Positions 1-7,980 of a stretch of 58,917 nt of DNA are shown one piece after another. The number at the start of each line of letters is the position of its first letter. Position 1 is the stretch's first letter. A program made the translations under genes and the position numbers. Location: assembly GCA_027315115.1 (NCBI GenBank), contig DAHUYQ010000043.1:1-58917 (forward strand). The letters are read 5' to 3'. This DNA is from Solirubrobacterales bacterium (GTDB taxonomy: Bacteria; Actinomycetota; Thermoleophilia; Solirubrobacterales; Solirubrobacteraceae). Below the pieces are notes generated by a model. It made no database searches and was not told where the DNA came from. It saw only the letters and a list, made by a program, of their open reading frames with translations.

Positions 1-1
1 C

Positions 2-112
2 ATCGTCCGCCGCGCCTACGGGTTCCACTCAGCCAGAGCTGCACTCGCGCTCATCCACCTCACGTGCGGGCCGGTCACACTCGCACTCCCATCCGAGCGG
101 ACGGCAGCGTGA
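2..112 (+). pseudogene. C-terminal end of an ISL3-type transposase, cut by the window edge
   Basis: The window opens inside a reading frame that ends with TGA at 110-112. The visible residues (IVRRAYGFHSARAALAL, then a Leu/Thr-rich tail ending in a short Pro-containing segment) resemble the extreme C-terminus of ISL3-family transposases, where an RxxYGFHS-type motif is followed by A(L)IALxxL. Only about 36 residues are visible, so it is unclear whether the upstream gene is intact. The identification rests on recognising this short motif. Confidence 0.6.
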
Positions 113-175
113 CTTCACCTACGATCACCCTCGGAGAGCCAGATAAGCAAGGCAGTAGCATGCATTTGTTTCTCA

Positions 176-445
176 TTACTCAGCATATCCGGCAAGTTCT
201 GCGACTAGCCTTTCATGGCGCTCAAGGAGATCTCGGCCCGCAGCAAGGACGACCTCGCCTGCGTCGGTGAGGTCGCCTGTGCGGCCCTGTCGGTGCATAA
301 GAAGCTCACAGCCCAAGTCAGCCTCAAGCTGCTTGACGGCCCGACTCACGCTGGACGGCGAGATACTCAGTCTCCTTGCCGCTCGCCCGCAATGTCGTTC
401 CTCTGCGAGGAATACAAAGCACTGCATCAGTCGTAGATCGCGCAT
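176..445 (-). pseudogene. LysR-family regulator, N-terminal HTH fragment only
   Basis: From ATG at 445 the product is 89 residues. It matches the LysR DNA-binding domain: MRDLRLMQCFVFLAEERH, then AARRLSISPSSVSRAVKQLE (winged HTH) and the linker helix. LysR proteins are normally about 300 residues with a C-terminal ligand-binding domain. Here the frame stops at TAA (176-178) just after the linker helix, so the sensor domain is missing. The open frame runs further upstream to the IS630 element, but that extension is low complexity and not LysR-like. It is probably a remnant of a regulator cut by rearrangement between two insertion sequences. Confidence 0.7.
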
Positions 446-579
446 CAGCACGGGAAGTCTGCGCGACATCAGTCGCGACGCCGGGAGGCACGCGCTTGAG
501 TCGGGCCGCGACATCGGCCTATTTCCGTATGCGCCAGATTCAAGCCCCTCCCCTCCGCCGCCTCTGGTAAGTGCCATTA

Positions 580-1671
580 CTAGTGTCCCGCGTCGTTAAT
601 TCGTTTTAGAAGTCGTGATATGGAGTCCAGGATCTGCTCGGCGGTCTTTGTCCAGATGAATGGCTTGGGGTTTTCGTTCCATGCGGCGACCCAGGCGCGG
701 ATGTCTTTCTCCAGCGCGTGGACTGAGCGGTGGTCGGAGCGTCGTAGGAGGTCGTCGGTGAGGTAGGCGAACCACCGCTCGACTTGGTTGATCCAGCTTG
801 AGTAGGTCGGGGTGTAGTGCATGTGAAACCGGGGGTGTGCGGCCAGCCAACGCTGGATGGCGGGGCTCTTGTGGGTGCCGTAGTTGTCGCAGATGAGGTG
901 CACGTCCAGGTGCTCGGGGACTTGGCTGTCGATCTTGGACAGGAACTTCTTGAACTCGATCGTGCGGTGGCGGCGGTGTGTTGAGCTGATCACGGTCCCG
1001 TCGGCGGTATTGAACGCGGCGAACAGGCTGGTGGTCCCGTGGCGCAGATAGTCATGGGTGCGCTTCTCCGGCATGCCGGGCATCATCGGGAACGCCGGCT
1101 GGGAGCGCGCCAACGCTTGCACCTGGCTCTTCTCATCAACTGATAACACCACCGCTGCCTCCGGCGGATTCAGGTACAAGCCGCAGATGTCGTAGACCTT
1201 CTCCACGAACAGCGGGTCGTTGGAAAGCTTGAAAGTGTCGGCGCGGTGAGGCTTGAGATCAAACGCCTTCCAGATCCGGCCGATCGTCGACGGCGAAAGG
1301 CCAGAGCGCTCCGCCATCTTCGCCCGAGACCAGTGCGTCGCGTTCTCCGGCGTGCTCTCCAACGTCTCAACGACCACCCGTTCGACCTGCTCAGCCGTGA
1401 TCGTCGCCGGACGTCCCGGCCGCGGATCGTCGCAGAGCCCATCCAGCCGCAGCTCGCAAAACCGTCTGCGCCACTTGCCCACCGTCGGCGTCGAGACCCC
1501 ACACGCCGCCGCGACATCCTTATTCGAATGCCCTTCAGCGCACTGCAAAACGATCCGCGAGCGCAACGCCAACGCCTGCGATGACTTGCGCCTACGCTCC
1601 CACCGCACCAACTGATCGCGCTCAGCGTCAGTCAACTCCAACACCTGCTTGGGACGTCCAGTTCTCGCCAT
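580..1671 (-). CDS. IS630-family transposase
   Basis: A DDE-type transposase of about 363 residues from ATG 1671 (MARTGRPKQ); an in-frame GTG lies 15 bases upstream. The N-terminal half has a helix-turn-helix pair (SNKDVAAACGVSTPTVGKW, then a second one, SGLSPSTIGRIWKAF). The catalytic core shows LSVDEKSQ (first Asp), LICDNYGTHKS (second Asp) and SSWINQVERWF (final acidic residue), as in IS630. The last codons read out through the left inverted repeat. The TAG stop is completed by the flanking TA target dinucleotide and the next host base. Confidence 0.93.
   Translation of the reverse strand: MARTGRPKQVLELTDAERDQLVRWERRRKSSQALALRSRIVLQCAEGHSNKDVAAACGVSTPTVGKWRRRFCELRLDGLCDDPRPGRPATITAEQVERVVVETLESTPENATHWSRAKMAERSGLSPSTIGRIWKAFDLKPHRADTFKLSNDPLFVEKVYDICGLYLNPPEAAVVLSVDEKSQVQALARSQPAFPMMPGMPEKRTHDYLRHGTTSLFAAFNTADGTVISSTHRRHRTIEFKKFLSKIDSQVPEHLDVHLICDNYGTHKSPAIQRWLAAHPRFHMHYTPTYSSWINQVERWFAYLTDDLLRRSDHRSVHALEKDIRAWVAAWNENPKPFIWTKTAEQILDSISRLLKRINDAGH
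583..599 (+). repeat. Left terminal inverted repeat of the IS630 element
   Basis: GTGTCCCGCGTCGTTAA begins right after the TA target copy. It matches the inverted right end at all but three of 17 positions. Confidence 0.85.
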
Positions 1672-1700
1672 GCCACAGCATACCACACTTAACCAACAAA

Positions 1701-1717
1701 CTTACGGCGCGGGACAC
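1701..1717 (-). repeat. Right terminal inverted repeat of the IS630 element
   Basis: The reverse complement reads GTGTCCCGCGCCGTAAG, the partner of the left end. The second TA target copy follows directly. Confidence 0.85.
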
Positions 1718-1719
1718 TA

Positions 1720-2017
1720 GAACTTAGCGAGTATGCGCGCGACGTGCGCCACTTAGGAGAGGATTAGGTTTCTTTGGCCGGGAGGCAGCTCACCGAAAGC
1801 GAGTGAGCCCATCCCTCACAGATATGTTGCGGAGGCCCGCGATGACCAACCCCCCCAACCCACCGACTTCGCGCATGTCTGGCAATGGACCACTCCCCGC
1901 TGCGAGCGCCGGGCAGCAGCAACGGCGCCGATGACGCTCGGTGCTGAATACGCTACGCATGGTCCCAGCCATCGAGGATGCCTGGTCGGCGGGCGCGGCC
2001 CAGGCTGCCCCTCCAGG
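1720..2017. other. Gene-free stretch next to the insertion sequence
   Basis: About 300 bases between the IS630 right end and the stop of the next minus-strand frame. Short open frames exist but show no recognisable protein pattern, ribosome-binding site or repeat. It probably holds decayed sequence flanking the insertion. Confidence 0.4.
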
Positions 2018-2827
2018 TCAGCCCCTACGCAGCGCGACCATCTGCACCGTGTTTTCGTGCGAAGTCGCCACGACGTGCCCGTCGAAGGCCACCGGGGCCA
2101 CCGGGCCGGGTTTCATGCCGGGGATCGGTGTCGGGGCGATCCCCGGCGCTGCAATCATGACCTGCGTGTCGGCGCGAGCGGGGCCGGTCTGGCGCCCGTA
2201 TGCGACGTACCCGCCGGCCATCGCGATCGACGTGGCCGGGATCCTGACTTGGACGTCTCTAGCGATGGTGCGCAGGCCGGGATGCCCGATCTGCCCGACC
2301 CTCAGAGCGTTCACGCGCGGCTGCGCGCAGGAGCTCGAGTCGGGGCCGGCGGCGCTCACCAGCGCGAACCTCCCCGAGCGTTCGAGAGCCACGGCGCCGA
2401 TCTCTCGCATGCAGCGCCCGCGCAGCCGCAGCACGGTCTCTCCGGTGCTCAGGCGAACGATCTTCAGCTCGTCGGCTATTTTGGTCTGTTCGTATGGTCG
2501 GGCGAATACAAGCAGGCCCCCGGCAGCGACAAAGTCGTTGGTCTCGACCGGCAGATCCCGCGCCAGCACACGCACGAGCCGACCCGAGAAGCCGCGCAAC
2601 ACCAGCCGCAACCACAACGCCAAGTCCGGCCAAGAACCGAGCAAGTCGCGCGACGCGCGGCTGCGGCGATCGCTTGGCGCGCGGTGGCCCCATTCGGGGC
2701 CGAACAATAGACGCGGGCGGCAAACGCTCGCTGCGGACCGTCTGGCGTCAGGCTGTGCGCAGATCCCCATCCCAGCGAGGCAACCTGCGACCGAAGGCAA
2801 GTCAGCTTGGATCGGCTGATCCGCCAT
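2018..2827 (-). CDS. Hypothetical protein, possible truncated beta-propeller
   Basis: The C-terminal two-thirds (from about residue 97) looks like genuine protein: alternating short strands such as FVAAGGLLVFARP, LKIVRLSTGETVLRL and GGYVAYGRQTGP, spaced like WD40/beta-propeller blades. The first 90 residues are Arg/Ser-rich and look like frame-shifted sequence, so the true gene may be damaged at its 5' end. No signal peptide is seen in the annotated start region. It overlaps the next upstream gene by 26 bases. Function unknown; the propeller idea is inference from repeat texture only. Confidence 0.4.
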   Translation of the reverse strand: MADQPIQADLPSVAGCLAGMGICAQPDARRSAASVCRPRLLFGPEWGHRAPSDRRSRASRDLLGSWPDLALWLRLVLRGFSGRLVRVLARDLPVETNDFVAAGGLLVFARPYEQTKIADELKIVRLSTGETVLRLRGRCMREIGAVALERSGRFALVSAAGPDSSSCAQPRVNALRVGQIGHPGLRTIARDVQVRIPATSIAMAGGYVAYGRQTGPARADTQVMIAAPGIAPTPIPGMKPGPVAPVAFDGHVVATSHENTVQMVALRRG

Positions 2828-3113
2828 TGCGCTGAGAGCCGGCCCGTCGGATGCGCCAACTGAGACTGGCGACGCTCTCCAGGCCCAGAACGGTGCCGGC
2901 GCCCAAGACGATCAGAAGCCAGGTTGGGGCGTGCCCGAAGCCAAGCGCGACGACCCACAGCAACGCCACCTCAGGCAGCGAGGACATGGTGCACCGACGG
3001 ATGTAGCGCAGCCGCTCCTCGCGCGAGGCGCCAGATGCCGGCGGAGCCCCCAGGAGCTTGCGGTAGATGGGCGATGAGGCGACTGACTCCAGTAGTCGGG
3101 TCCGGCGGGCCAT
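2802..3113 (-). CDS. Small membrane protein of unknown function
   Basis: 103 residues from ATG 3113. The N-terminal half is charged and Arg-rich. It is followed by two hydrophobic segments, around residues 46-60 (LPEVALLWVVALGFG) and 63-80 (TWLLIVLGAGTVLGLES), separated by a short turn, then a basic tail. This predicts a two-pass inner-membrane protein. It overlaps the hypothetical gene downstream, suggesting co-transcription. No family is recognised. Confidence 0.5.
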   Translation of the reverse strand: MARRTRLLESVASSPIYRKLLGAPPASGASREERLRYIRRCTMSSLPEVALLWVVALGFGHAPTWLLIVLGAGTVLGLESVASLSWRIRRAGSQRNGGSADPS

Positions 3114-3245
3114 GCGCGGAGGTTAGCTCCTGTCGGGCCGGCGCGACAGGAGCAGTTCGACTGCAAGTCGACCGGGCGCCGCGCCCGAGCTCAACCGCTT
3201 CCACCTGGCCACGCATAACCGCGCGATCAGGGCCAACGGTTGAGG

Positions 3246-3614
3246 TCAGCCGGCAGCGACCAGCAGCGGCGCGCCGGCGTAGATGTGCGCCGGCGCGTCG
3301 TTGACCGCCTTGCCAACGAGCTTCGGCTCTCGACCGACCGGCGCAATGTCGATCGCGAGCTCAATGCCGGTGGCCGCGGCGATCTTCATGAGGGTCTCGA
3401 TCTGGGGGTTCTTCTCACCCGACTCCCGCCCGAAGAAAGAATACAGCCGCGCAAAGGAATCCAACGCCTGCCTCGCCTGCACCGAGGGCACCCGCGGCCC
3501 CTGCCTCGAGCTGGAACCACCATGCTCAGCGGCGCGAGAGCGAAGCTCATTCTGGCGGTCCACGGAGCGGCCAGCTCCCCGCCCACGACGCGAACGGCTC
3601 GATACCTGCGGCAA
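3246..3614 (-). pseudogene. Degenerate Xre-type HTH protein, probable orphan antitoxin remnant
   Basis: Residues 60-95 carry the second half of an Xre/HipB-like helix-turn-helix: a SGEKNPQIETLMKIAAATG block followed by the strand LAIDIAPVG, as in many HTH antitoxins. The first half is Arg/Ser-rich and does not form the expected first helices, which suggests one or more frameshifts. It is divergent from the AbiE operon at 3741. No adjacent toxin is seen. Confidence 0.5.
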
Positions 3615-3687
3615 ATCAGCGGCGCGCCGCTGCAGAACGCGGGCGGCCGGACGACTGAGTAGGGTACAAAGAGCGATAGAATGTCGA

Positions 3688-3716
3688 TGTTCATACGCGA
3701 CGCAGACGTATGAACA
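3688..3716 (+). promoter_or_regulatory. Inverted repeat upstream of abiEi, candidate AbiEi operator
   Basis: Perfect 10-bp arms TGTTCATACG (3688-3697) and CGTATGAACA (3707-3716) are separated by nine bases. A further half-site, TGTTCGTAC, lies at 3732-3740, directly before the ATG. AbiEi proteins are known to repress their own operon by binding inverted repeats, so this is the likely autoregulatory site. Confidence 0.65.
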
Positions 3717-3740
3717 GCTACAAAATATCTATGTTCGTAC

Positions 3741-4301
3741 ATGCCGGGTGCTCGTTACAACCAGCTTGCCGAACGGGCCGCAGAGGCCTTCGGCTACCTC
3801 ACGGGGCAGGACGCTCGTGATCTCGGGGTGCCACTCGGGACGCTGAACGCGCTTTCGCGCCGTGGCCAGCTTGTGCGCGTCGCTCACGGCATCTATCGCA
3901 TGCCGCTGATTCCGCCGAGCCGCCTGGATCAATATATGCTCGCGACGCTGTGGCCGGACGGGCGCGGGTGCATCTCGCACGAGTCGGCGCTCGAGCTCTA
4001 TGGCATCAGCGACGTCAACCCCGCCAAGATCCACGTCACGGTGCCCGTCGGCTACCGGACGCATCGCGAGATCCCGCCGCTGTATGCGCTGCATCGCGAG
4101 AATCTGACCGACCGGAATCGCCGCAGCTTCGAGGGCATCCCGACGGTCTCAGCAGCAACGGCGATCCGCCAGCTACACGAGCAACACCTGCGTCCCTCGC
4201 TGCTCGCCCAGGCCATCGAGCAAGGACTTCGCGATGGCTGGCTGCGCCAGCGCGAGGCAACAGACCTCCGCGCGGAGATCCTTGACGGGCGGGCGGTGTG
4301 A
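3741..4301 (+). CDS. abiEi: AbiEi-type antitoxin / transcriptional regulator
   Basis: 186 residues. Residues 1-50 form the winged-HTH of AbiEi antitoxins (LTGQDARDLGVPLGTLNALSRRGQL, then VRVAHGIYRMP). The rest matches the AbiEi C-terminal domain, with ISHESALELYGISDVNP and IHVTVPVGYR. In type IV AbiE systems this protein neutralises the nucleotidyltransferase toxin and represses the operon. The toxin gene overlaps its end by four bases (GTGA), which implies translational coupling. An inverted repeat lies just upstream. Confidence 0.88.
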   Translation: MPGARYNQLAERAAEAFGYLTGQDARDLGVPLGTLNALSRRGQLVRVAHGIYRMPLIPPSRLDQYMLATLWPDGRGCISHESALELYGISDVNPAKIHVTVPVGYRTHREIPPLYALHRENLTDRNRRSFEGIPTVSAATAIRQLHEQHLRPSLLAQAIEQGLRDGWLRQREATDLRAEILDGRAV

Positions 4302-5134
4302 GCAATCCCCGAGGACGCGCACCCGGCGACAGGTCGCACCTGGAGCGTCTCGTACAGGCACTCAGCGTCGAGCAAGGGATCGCGGCCGATCGACTGCGGC
4401 GCTGGGTCAGCACGATGGTGCTGATCGGCGCGCTTGAGCGTGTCGGCGACGATGGCCACTTCTTCCTGCTGAAGGGCGGCGTCGCAATCGAGCTACGGTT
4501 GCGCCTGCGCGCCCGCGCGACCAAGGACGTCGACATCATCGCCGTCTGCGACAGCGACACCGACATCGTCGAGGCGCTTCAGGACGCCCTCGAGGAGCCA
4601 CATCTGGACTTCTCCTTTCGTGTGACCAACGTGCGGGCTATCGCCAACACGCCTGCGCAGCGCATGGACGTCAAGCTGACGTTCAAGACCAAGCCGTGGG
4701 CGACGGTCCAGCTTGAGGCGTCCGCACCCGAGGCGGGAGCCGCCGAGCGGGAGCTCGTCAGTGCGTTCAGCCTCACGGACCTCGGGCTCTCGGGCCCCGA
4801 GATGATCGCCTGCCAGTCACTGCGCTACCAGATGGCCACCAAGCTGCACGCCGTCACCGAGCGTTTCACCGATCGCGAGAACGACCGCGTTCGCGACCTC
4901 ATCGACCTGCTGCTGCTGGCGGACCTCGACCCGGACTTTGCGCACGTGCGCGCAGCATGCCTTGACATCTTCACCTCACGCGAAAAGCAGCAGTGGCCAC
5001 CCCGACTTACCGTCGAGCCGTCATGGCCCTCGCAGTACCGGGCACTGGCTACCGAGCAGAGCTTTGTGATCGACGACGTCCAGGAGGCCACTCGCCTCAT
5101 ACAGACGCTGATCGACCAGATCGACACCGCGTAG
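4298..5134 (+). CDS. abiEii: AbiEii-type nucleotidyltransferase toxin
   Basis: 278 residues from the GTG overlapping the abiEi stop. The nucleotidyltransferase signature is intact: FLLKGGVAIELRLRLRARAT, then KDVDII with the metal-binding DxD, and further on the MATKLHAVTERF segment and DLIDLLLL, typical of the AbiEii/AbiGii family. Known members act as phage-activated bacteriostatic toxins; some transfer nucleotides to tRNA. The pair looks complete and functional. Confidence 0.88.
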   Translation: MSNPRGRAPGDRSHLERLVQALSVEQGIAADRLRRWVSTMVLIGALERVGDDGHFFLLKGGVAIELRLRLRARATKDVDIIAVCDSDTDIVEALQDALEEPHLDFSFRVTNVRAIANTPAQRMDVKLTFKTKPWATVQLEASAPEAGAAERELVSAFSLTDLGLSGPEMIACQSLRYQMATKLHAVTERFTDRENDRVRDLIDLLLLADLDPDFAHVRAACLDIFTSREKQQWPPRLTVEPSWPSQYRALATEQSFVIDDVQEATRLIQTLIDQIDTA

Positions 5135-5224
5135 ACCGAAGATGCGAACGCCTCTGTCTGTACCGCCAGCGCCCCGGAATCGACCTTCATATAGCGACAC
5201 GTCTCTCCGTCCTGCTATGAATGT

Positions 5225-5560
5225 TTGGCTACATCAGACTCAGACAGGAAGACCGCCGATCTGCCGTTGGCCGTGTGGCCGTGCGCGCAGAGCACGAGCC
5301 AGTGGCAGCGGCACGGCCGTTACGTGCCGGCCTCGCACCATCACCCGGCGAAGATGCTGCCGGCGCTTGCGCGCAAGGCGATCGAGACCTACAGCGACCC
5401 CGGCGCGCTGGTCGCAGACCCGATGTGCGGGATCGGCACCACCCTGGTCGAGGCGGTCCATCTCGGCCGCCGTGCGGTCGGGGTCGAGCTCGAGGGGTGC
5501 TGGGCGCGGCATGCGGCGCTGAACGTCAGGCAGGCCGGCCTGCACGTGGTAGCAGCTCGC
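5225..5560 (+). pseudogene. Truncated DNA methyltransferase (N4/N6 type)
   Basis: An open frame from TTG 5225 encodes the start of a DNA methyltransferase: VWPCAQSTSQWQRHGRYVPAS, HPAKMLPALARKAIETY, and the SAM-binding region DPMCGIGTTLVEAVHLGRR followed by AVGVELE. Homology stops at about residue 105, before any catalytic SPPY/DPPY motif, and the frame then runs into unrelated residues. In another frame, about 5560-5639 reads like the tail of some other protein (GHSDFMRLAFNAV). The locus is a mosaic of gene scraps, and the enzyme cannot be active. Confidence 0.72.
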
Positions 5561-5668
5561 CAGCCCCTTCCAGGGGCACAGCGACTTCATGCGGCTCGCC
5601 TTCAACGCGGTGACGTCAACGCTCTCCGCGGGGAAGTAGCCGGCTCAGCGGCCCGTTACAGTCCCGGC

Positions 5669-6238
5669 ATGGCGAGCGGATCTGCCCTGCTGATCATGGA
5701 TGTCCAACGGGGCATCGTCGAGCGCTTTGCGCCGCAGGCCGAGACGCTGCTGGGCACCCTCGCCAGGGCGGCAGCAGCCGCGCGCGGCGCGGGGATACCG
5801 GTCATCTTCGTGCGTGTCGCCTTCCGCGCCGGCGCGCCGGAGGTCAGCGTCCGCAACCGAGCTTTCTCCGCGATCGGCACCGCCACCGGCATGGGCGAGC
5901 AGGACGCCGCGACCGAGATCCATCTCGCTCTCGATCTGAAGCCGGCCGACATCATCGTCACCAAGAAGCGCGTGAGCGCCTTCGCGGGCAGCGACCTCGA
6001 CGTACTGCTGCGCTCGCTGCAGGCCACCTCGCTGACGCTGGCCGGCATCGCCACCAGCGGAGTCGTGCTCTCCACGCTCCGCCAAGCAGCCGACCTCGAC
6101 TACGAGCTCACCGTCCTGACAGACGGCTGCCTGGACGGCGACCCCGAGGTCCACCGCGTCCTGCTCGAAAAGGTATTCCCACGCCAGGCGAGCGTGATCG
6201 ACACCGAGGCGTGGATCGCAACGTTGGCGAAGCGGTAG
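5669..6238 (+). CDS. Isochorismatase-family hydrolase-like protein lacking the catalytic Cys
   Basis: 189 residues from ATG 5669, in frame with the methyltransferase remnant upstream, so a longer fused product is formally possible. The fold signature is clear: LLIMDVQRGIV with Asp11, VTKKRVSAF with Lys99/100, and AGIATSGVVLSTLRQAADLDY. Classical members have Cys in the last motif (TxxCVxST); here the position is Val, as in a recurring subgroup with TSGVVLST. The substrate is unknown. No strong ribosome-binding site is seen before the chosen start. Confidence 0.82.
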   Translation: MASGSALLIMDVQRGIVERFAPQAETLLGTLARAAAAARGAGIPVIFVRVAFRAGAPEVSVRNRAFSAIGTATGMGEQDAATEIHLALDLKPADIIVTKKRVSAFAGSDLDVLLRSLQATSLTLAGIATSGVVLSTLRQAADLDYELTVLTDGCLDGDPEVHRVLLEKVFPRQASVIDTEAWIATLAKR

Positions 6239-6311
6239 GACCGCAGGCCAGCCGCAGTGACCCGGCCGAACCTGTCGAGCGCTTCCTTCATGGAGACGCC
6301 ACCTTGAGCTA

Positions 6312-6330
6312 TCTAACGTTGTGCGTTAGA
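6312..6330 (+). promoter_or_regulatory. Inverted repeat upstream of the second abiEi, candidate operator
   Basis: TCTAACG-TTGTG-CGTTAGA is a perfect 7-bp dyad with a 5-bp spacer, ending nine bases before the ATG at 6340. Its sequence differs from the operator of the first AbiE locus, which would keep the two regulators from cross-acting. Confidence 0.6.
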
Positions 6331-6339
6331 CTGCGCAAT

Positions 6340-7119
6340 ATGCCGTCCATAGCGGGGCTTCCCGACGCGCTCGTCTCTGAAGGCCGCTACTGGGTCAGCG
6401 CGGCTGAGGCCGCCAAGCTCGCCGGCGTGCCGGTGGAGCACGTGTATCCCGGCTTGCAGCGGCTGCGCCGGCGAGGAGCGATGTTCTCGCCGGCACGGGG
6501 CCTGTACGTCGTGGTGCCGCCGGAGTACCGCTCCTGGAGGGTGCTGCCCGGCGAGCTGTTCATCGACGCGATGATGCGAGCGCTCGGGCGCCGCTACTAC
6601 GTGAGCCTGCTGACCGCGGCCGCGATGCACGGGGCGGCCCATCAGGCGCCGCAGCTCTTTCAGGTGATGGTCGAGCGGCACGTCGCAGACCGCGACATCG
6701 AGCGGGTCAGGCTGCGCTTCTACGCAAACGAGTACCTGGAGCAGATGGCGGTGCAGGAGCGCCGGGTCGACACCGGTCGCATCCGCCTGGCGACCCGCGA
6801 GATGACGCTCGTCGACCTCGTCGTCCATCCCCACGCCGCCGGCGGCTTGAACAACATCGCCACCGTGATCCTCGAGATCGGCCATCTCGACGTGGCGGCG
6901 CTGGCACGACTTGCGAGCTTGCGCTCACGCGCGGTGGCACGGCGGCTTGGCTGGCTGCTCGAGCGATTCCGCGGCGATCTGGACCTCGAGGCACTGCGCA
7001 ACGTCGCCCTGGCAGACAGCGGCTACCCCTCGCGACTGGTGCGCGCCCTGCCCGCCCGCGGCGAGATCGACCCGCGCTGGAACCTGCAGATCAACAGCAG
7101 CGTGGAAAGCGACCTGTGA
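6340..7119 (+). CDS. abiEi: AbiEi-type antitoxin / regulator, second locus
   Basis: About 259 residues from ATG 6340 (MPSIAGLPDAL); the frame is open further upstream, but the dyad right before this ATG favours it as the start. The N-terminal winged-HTH reads WVSAAEAAKLAGVPVEHVY, with RRRGAMFSPARGLYVVVPPE. The rest is the AbiEi body (YYVSLLTAAAMHGAAHQAPQ, REMTLVDLVVHP). It is longer than the first AbiEi and from a different subfamily. Its ATGA overlap with the next gene indicates coupling to the damaged toxin gene. Confidence 0.85.
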   Translation: MPSIAGLPDALVSEGRYWVSAAEAAKLAGVPVEHVYPGLQRLRRRGAMFSPARGLYVVVPPEYRSWRVLPGELFIDAMMRALGRRYYVSLLTAAAMHGAAHQAPQLFQVMVERHVADRDIERVRLRFYANEYLEQMAVQERRVDTGRIRLATREMTLVDLVVHPHAAGGLNNIATVILEIGHLDVAALARLASLRSRAVARRLGWLLERFRGDLDLEALRNVALADSGYPSRLVRALPARGEIDPRWNLQINSSVESDL

Positions 7120-7703
7120 TCGACCGTCCCGCGCTGATCGCCTGGCGCTCAAAGGCGCCGTGGCCAGACCGGGTGCAGGTCGCGCAGGACCTGCTGCTCT
7201 CACGCCTGATGATCGAGATCGCCCGCGATGAGGTGCTCGGAGGAGAGCTCGCGATGCGCGGCGGGACGTGCATGCACAAGCTGCACCTCCCCGCCGCTCT
7301 GCGGTACTCCGAAGACCTCGACTACGTTCGCTTGACCCACAGCGGCATCAAGCCGTACACGCAGGCGCTTGCCAGGATCGCCGCGGACACCGGGCTCACC
7401 GTGTCAAGCCGACAGCGCTCCGGGCAGATGGTCCACGTCTACCTCGACGGCCAGCCGACCGAAGGGATCGGGCGCATCCGCGTCAAGATCGAGATGAACA
7501 TCATCGTCATCCCGGCCACGTCGATCGCGCGGCGCGCTGTGCGCGATCAGGCGTTACGGCGAAGGCGATCAGGGCCAGCAGCTCAACCGCGCCAGACGCC
7601 GCTCGCGCTCCGTCGAGGAAAACAACCTGAAACCGATCCTTATCGACGGCGGATGTCTCGCCAAGCAGCCCGCGAGCGGTTCGCGAAGAAGATCCGCGCG
7701 TAG
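7116..7703 (+). pseudogene. abiEii: AbiEii-type toxin, C-terminally truncated
   Basis: The first 130 residues match AbiEii nucleotidyltransferases well: MRGGTCMHKLHLPAALRYSE with DLDYVRL (metal site), then RIRVKIEMN. After about position 7505 the expected C-terminal half (the FDLWLAL-type helical region) is replaced by an Arg-rich tail typical of out-of-frame GC-rich sequence. Intact relatives are near 280-300 residues; this frame gives 195. It is probably inactive, leaving its antitoxin as a stand-alone regulator. Confidence 0.75.
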
Positions 7704-7752
7704 AGGGGACGATCACGAGCCCCGGCGCATCGTTGCATACGACGAGCGTGAG

Positions 7753-7974
7753 ATGTCCGGACCCATTGACAAAATACGAGCGGATACCATGAGATCCGTG
7801 ACGCCAGCGCAGATGAACGGGAAGATCCAACGGCTCAGCCCCGAGAGGCTTGCCGAGCTGAGAGTCCCCGCGACCGCAAAGACCCCCGAGGAAAAGCAGG
7901 CCGCGCTGAAGCGTGCCACCGAGGGTCTTCGCGTCAACGTTCGCGTCACGCGCGAGATGTACCGTCCGCGGTAG
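7753..7974 (+). CDS. Small protein upstream of PIN toxin, putative antitoxin
   Basis: 73 residues, charged, ending seven bases before the ATG of the PIN gene. It contains PEEKQAALKRATEGLRVNVR and no recognisable DNA-binding motif. Position, size and spacing match an antitoxin of a VapBC-like pair, but this is inference from context. Confidence 0.55.
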   Translation: MSGPIDKIRADTMRSVTPAQMNGKIQRLSPERLAELRVPATAKTPEEKQAALKRATEGLRVNVRVTREMYRPR

Positions 7975-7980
7975 GCGCCG

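Larger units (their letters stand above)
581..1719. mobile_element. IS630-family insertion sequence with TA target duplication
   Basis: A complete element of about 1.14 kb. Near-identical terminal inverted repeats (GTGTCCCGCGTCGT at 583 and, reversed, GTGTCCCGCGCCGT ending at 1717) are flanked by TA dinucleotides at 581-582 and 1718-1719. TA duplication is the hallmark of IS630/Tc1-mariner transposition. A single full-length transposase fills the inside. The intact frame and matching ends suggest recent activity. Confidence 0.92.
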
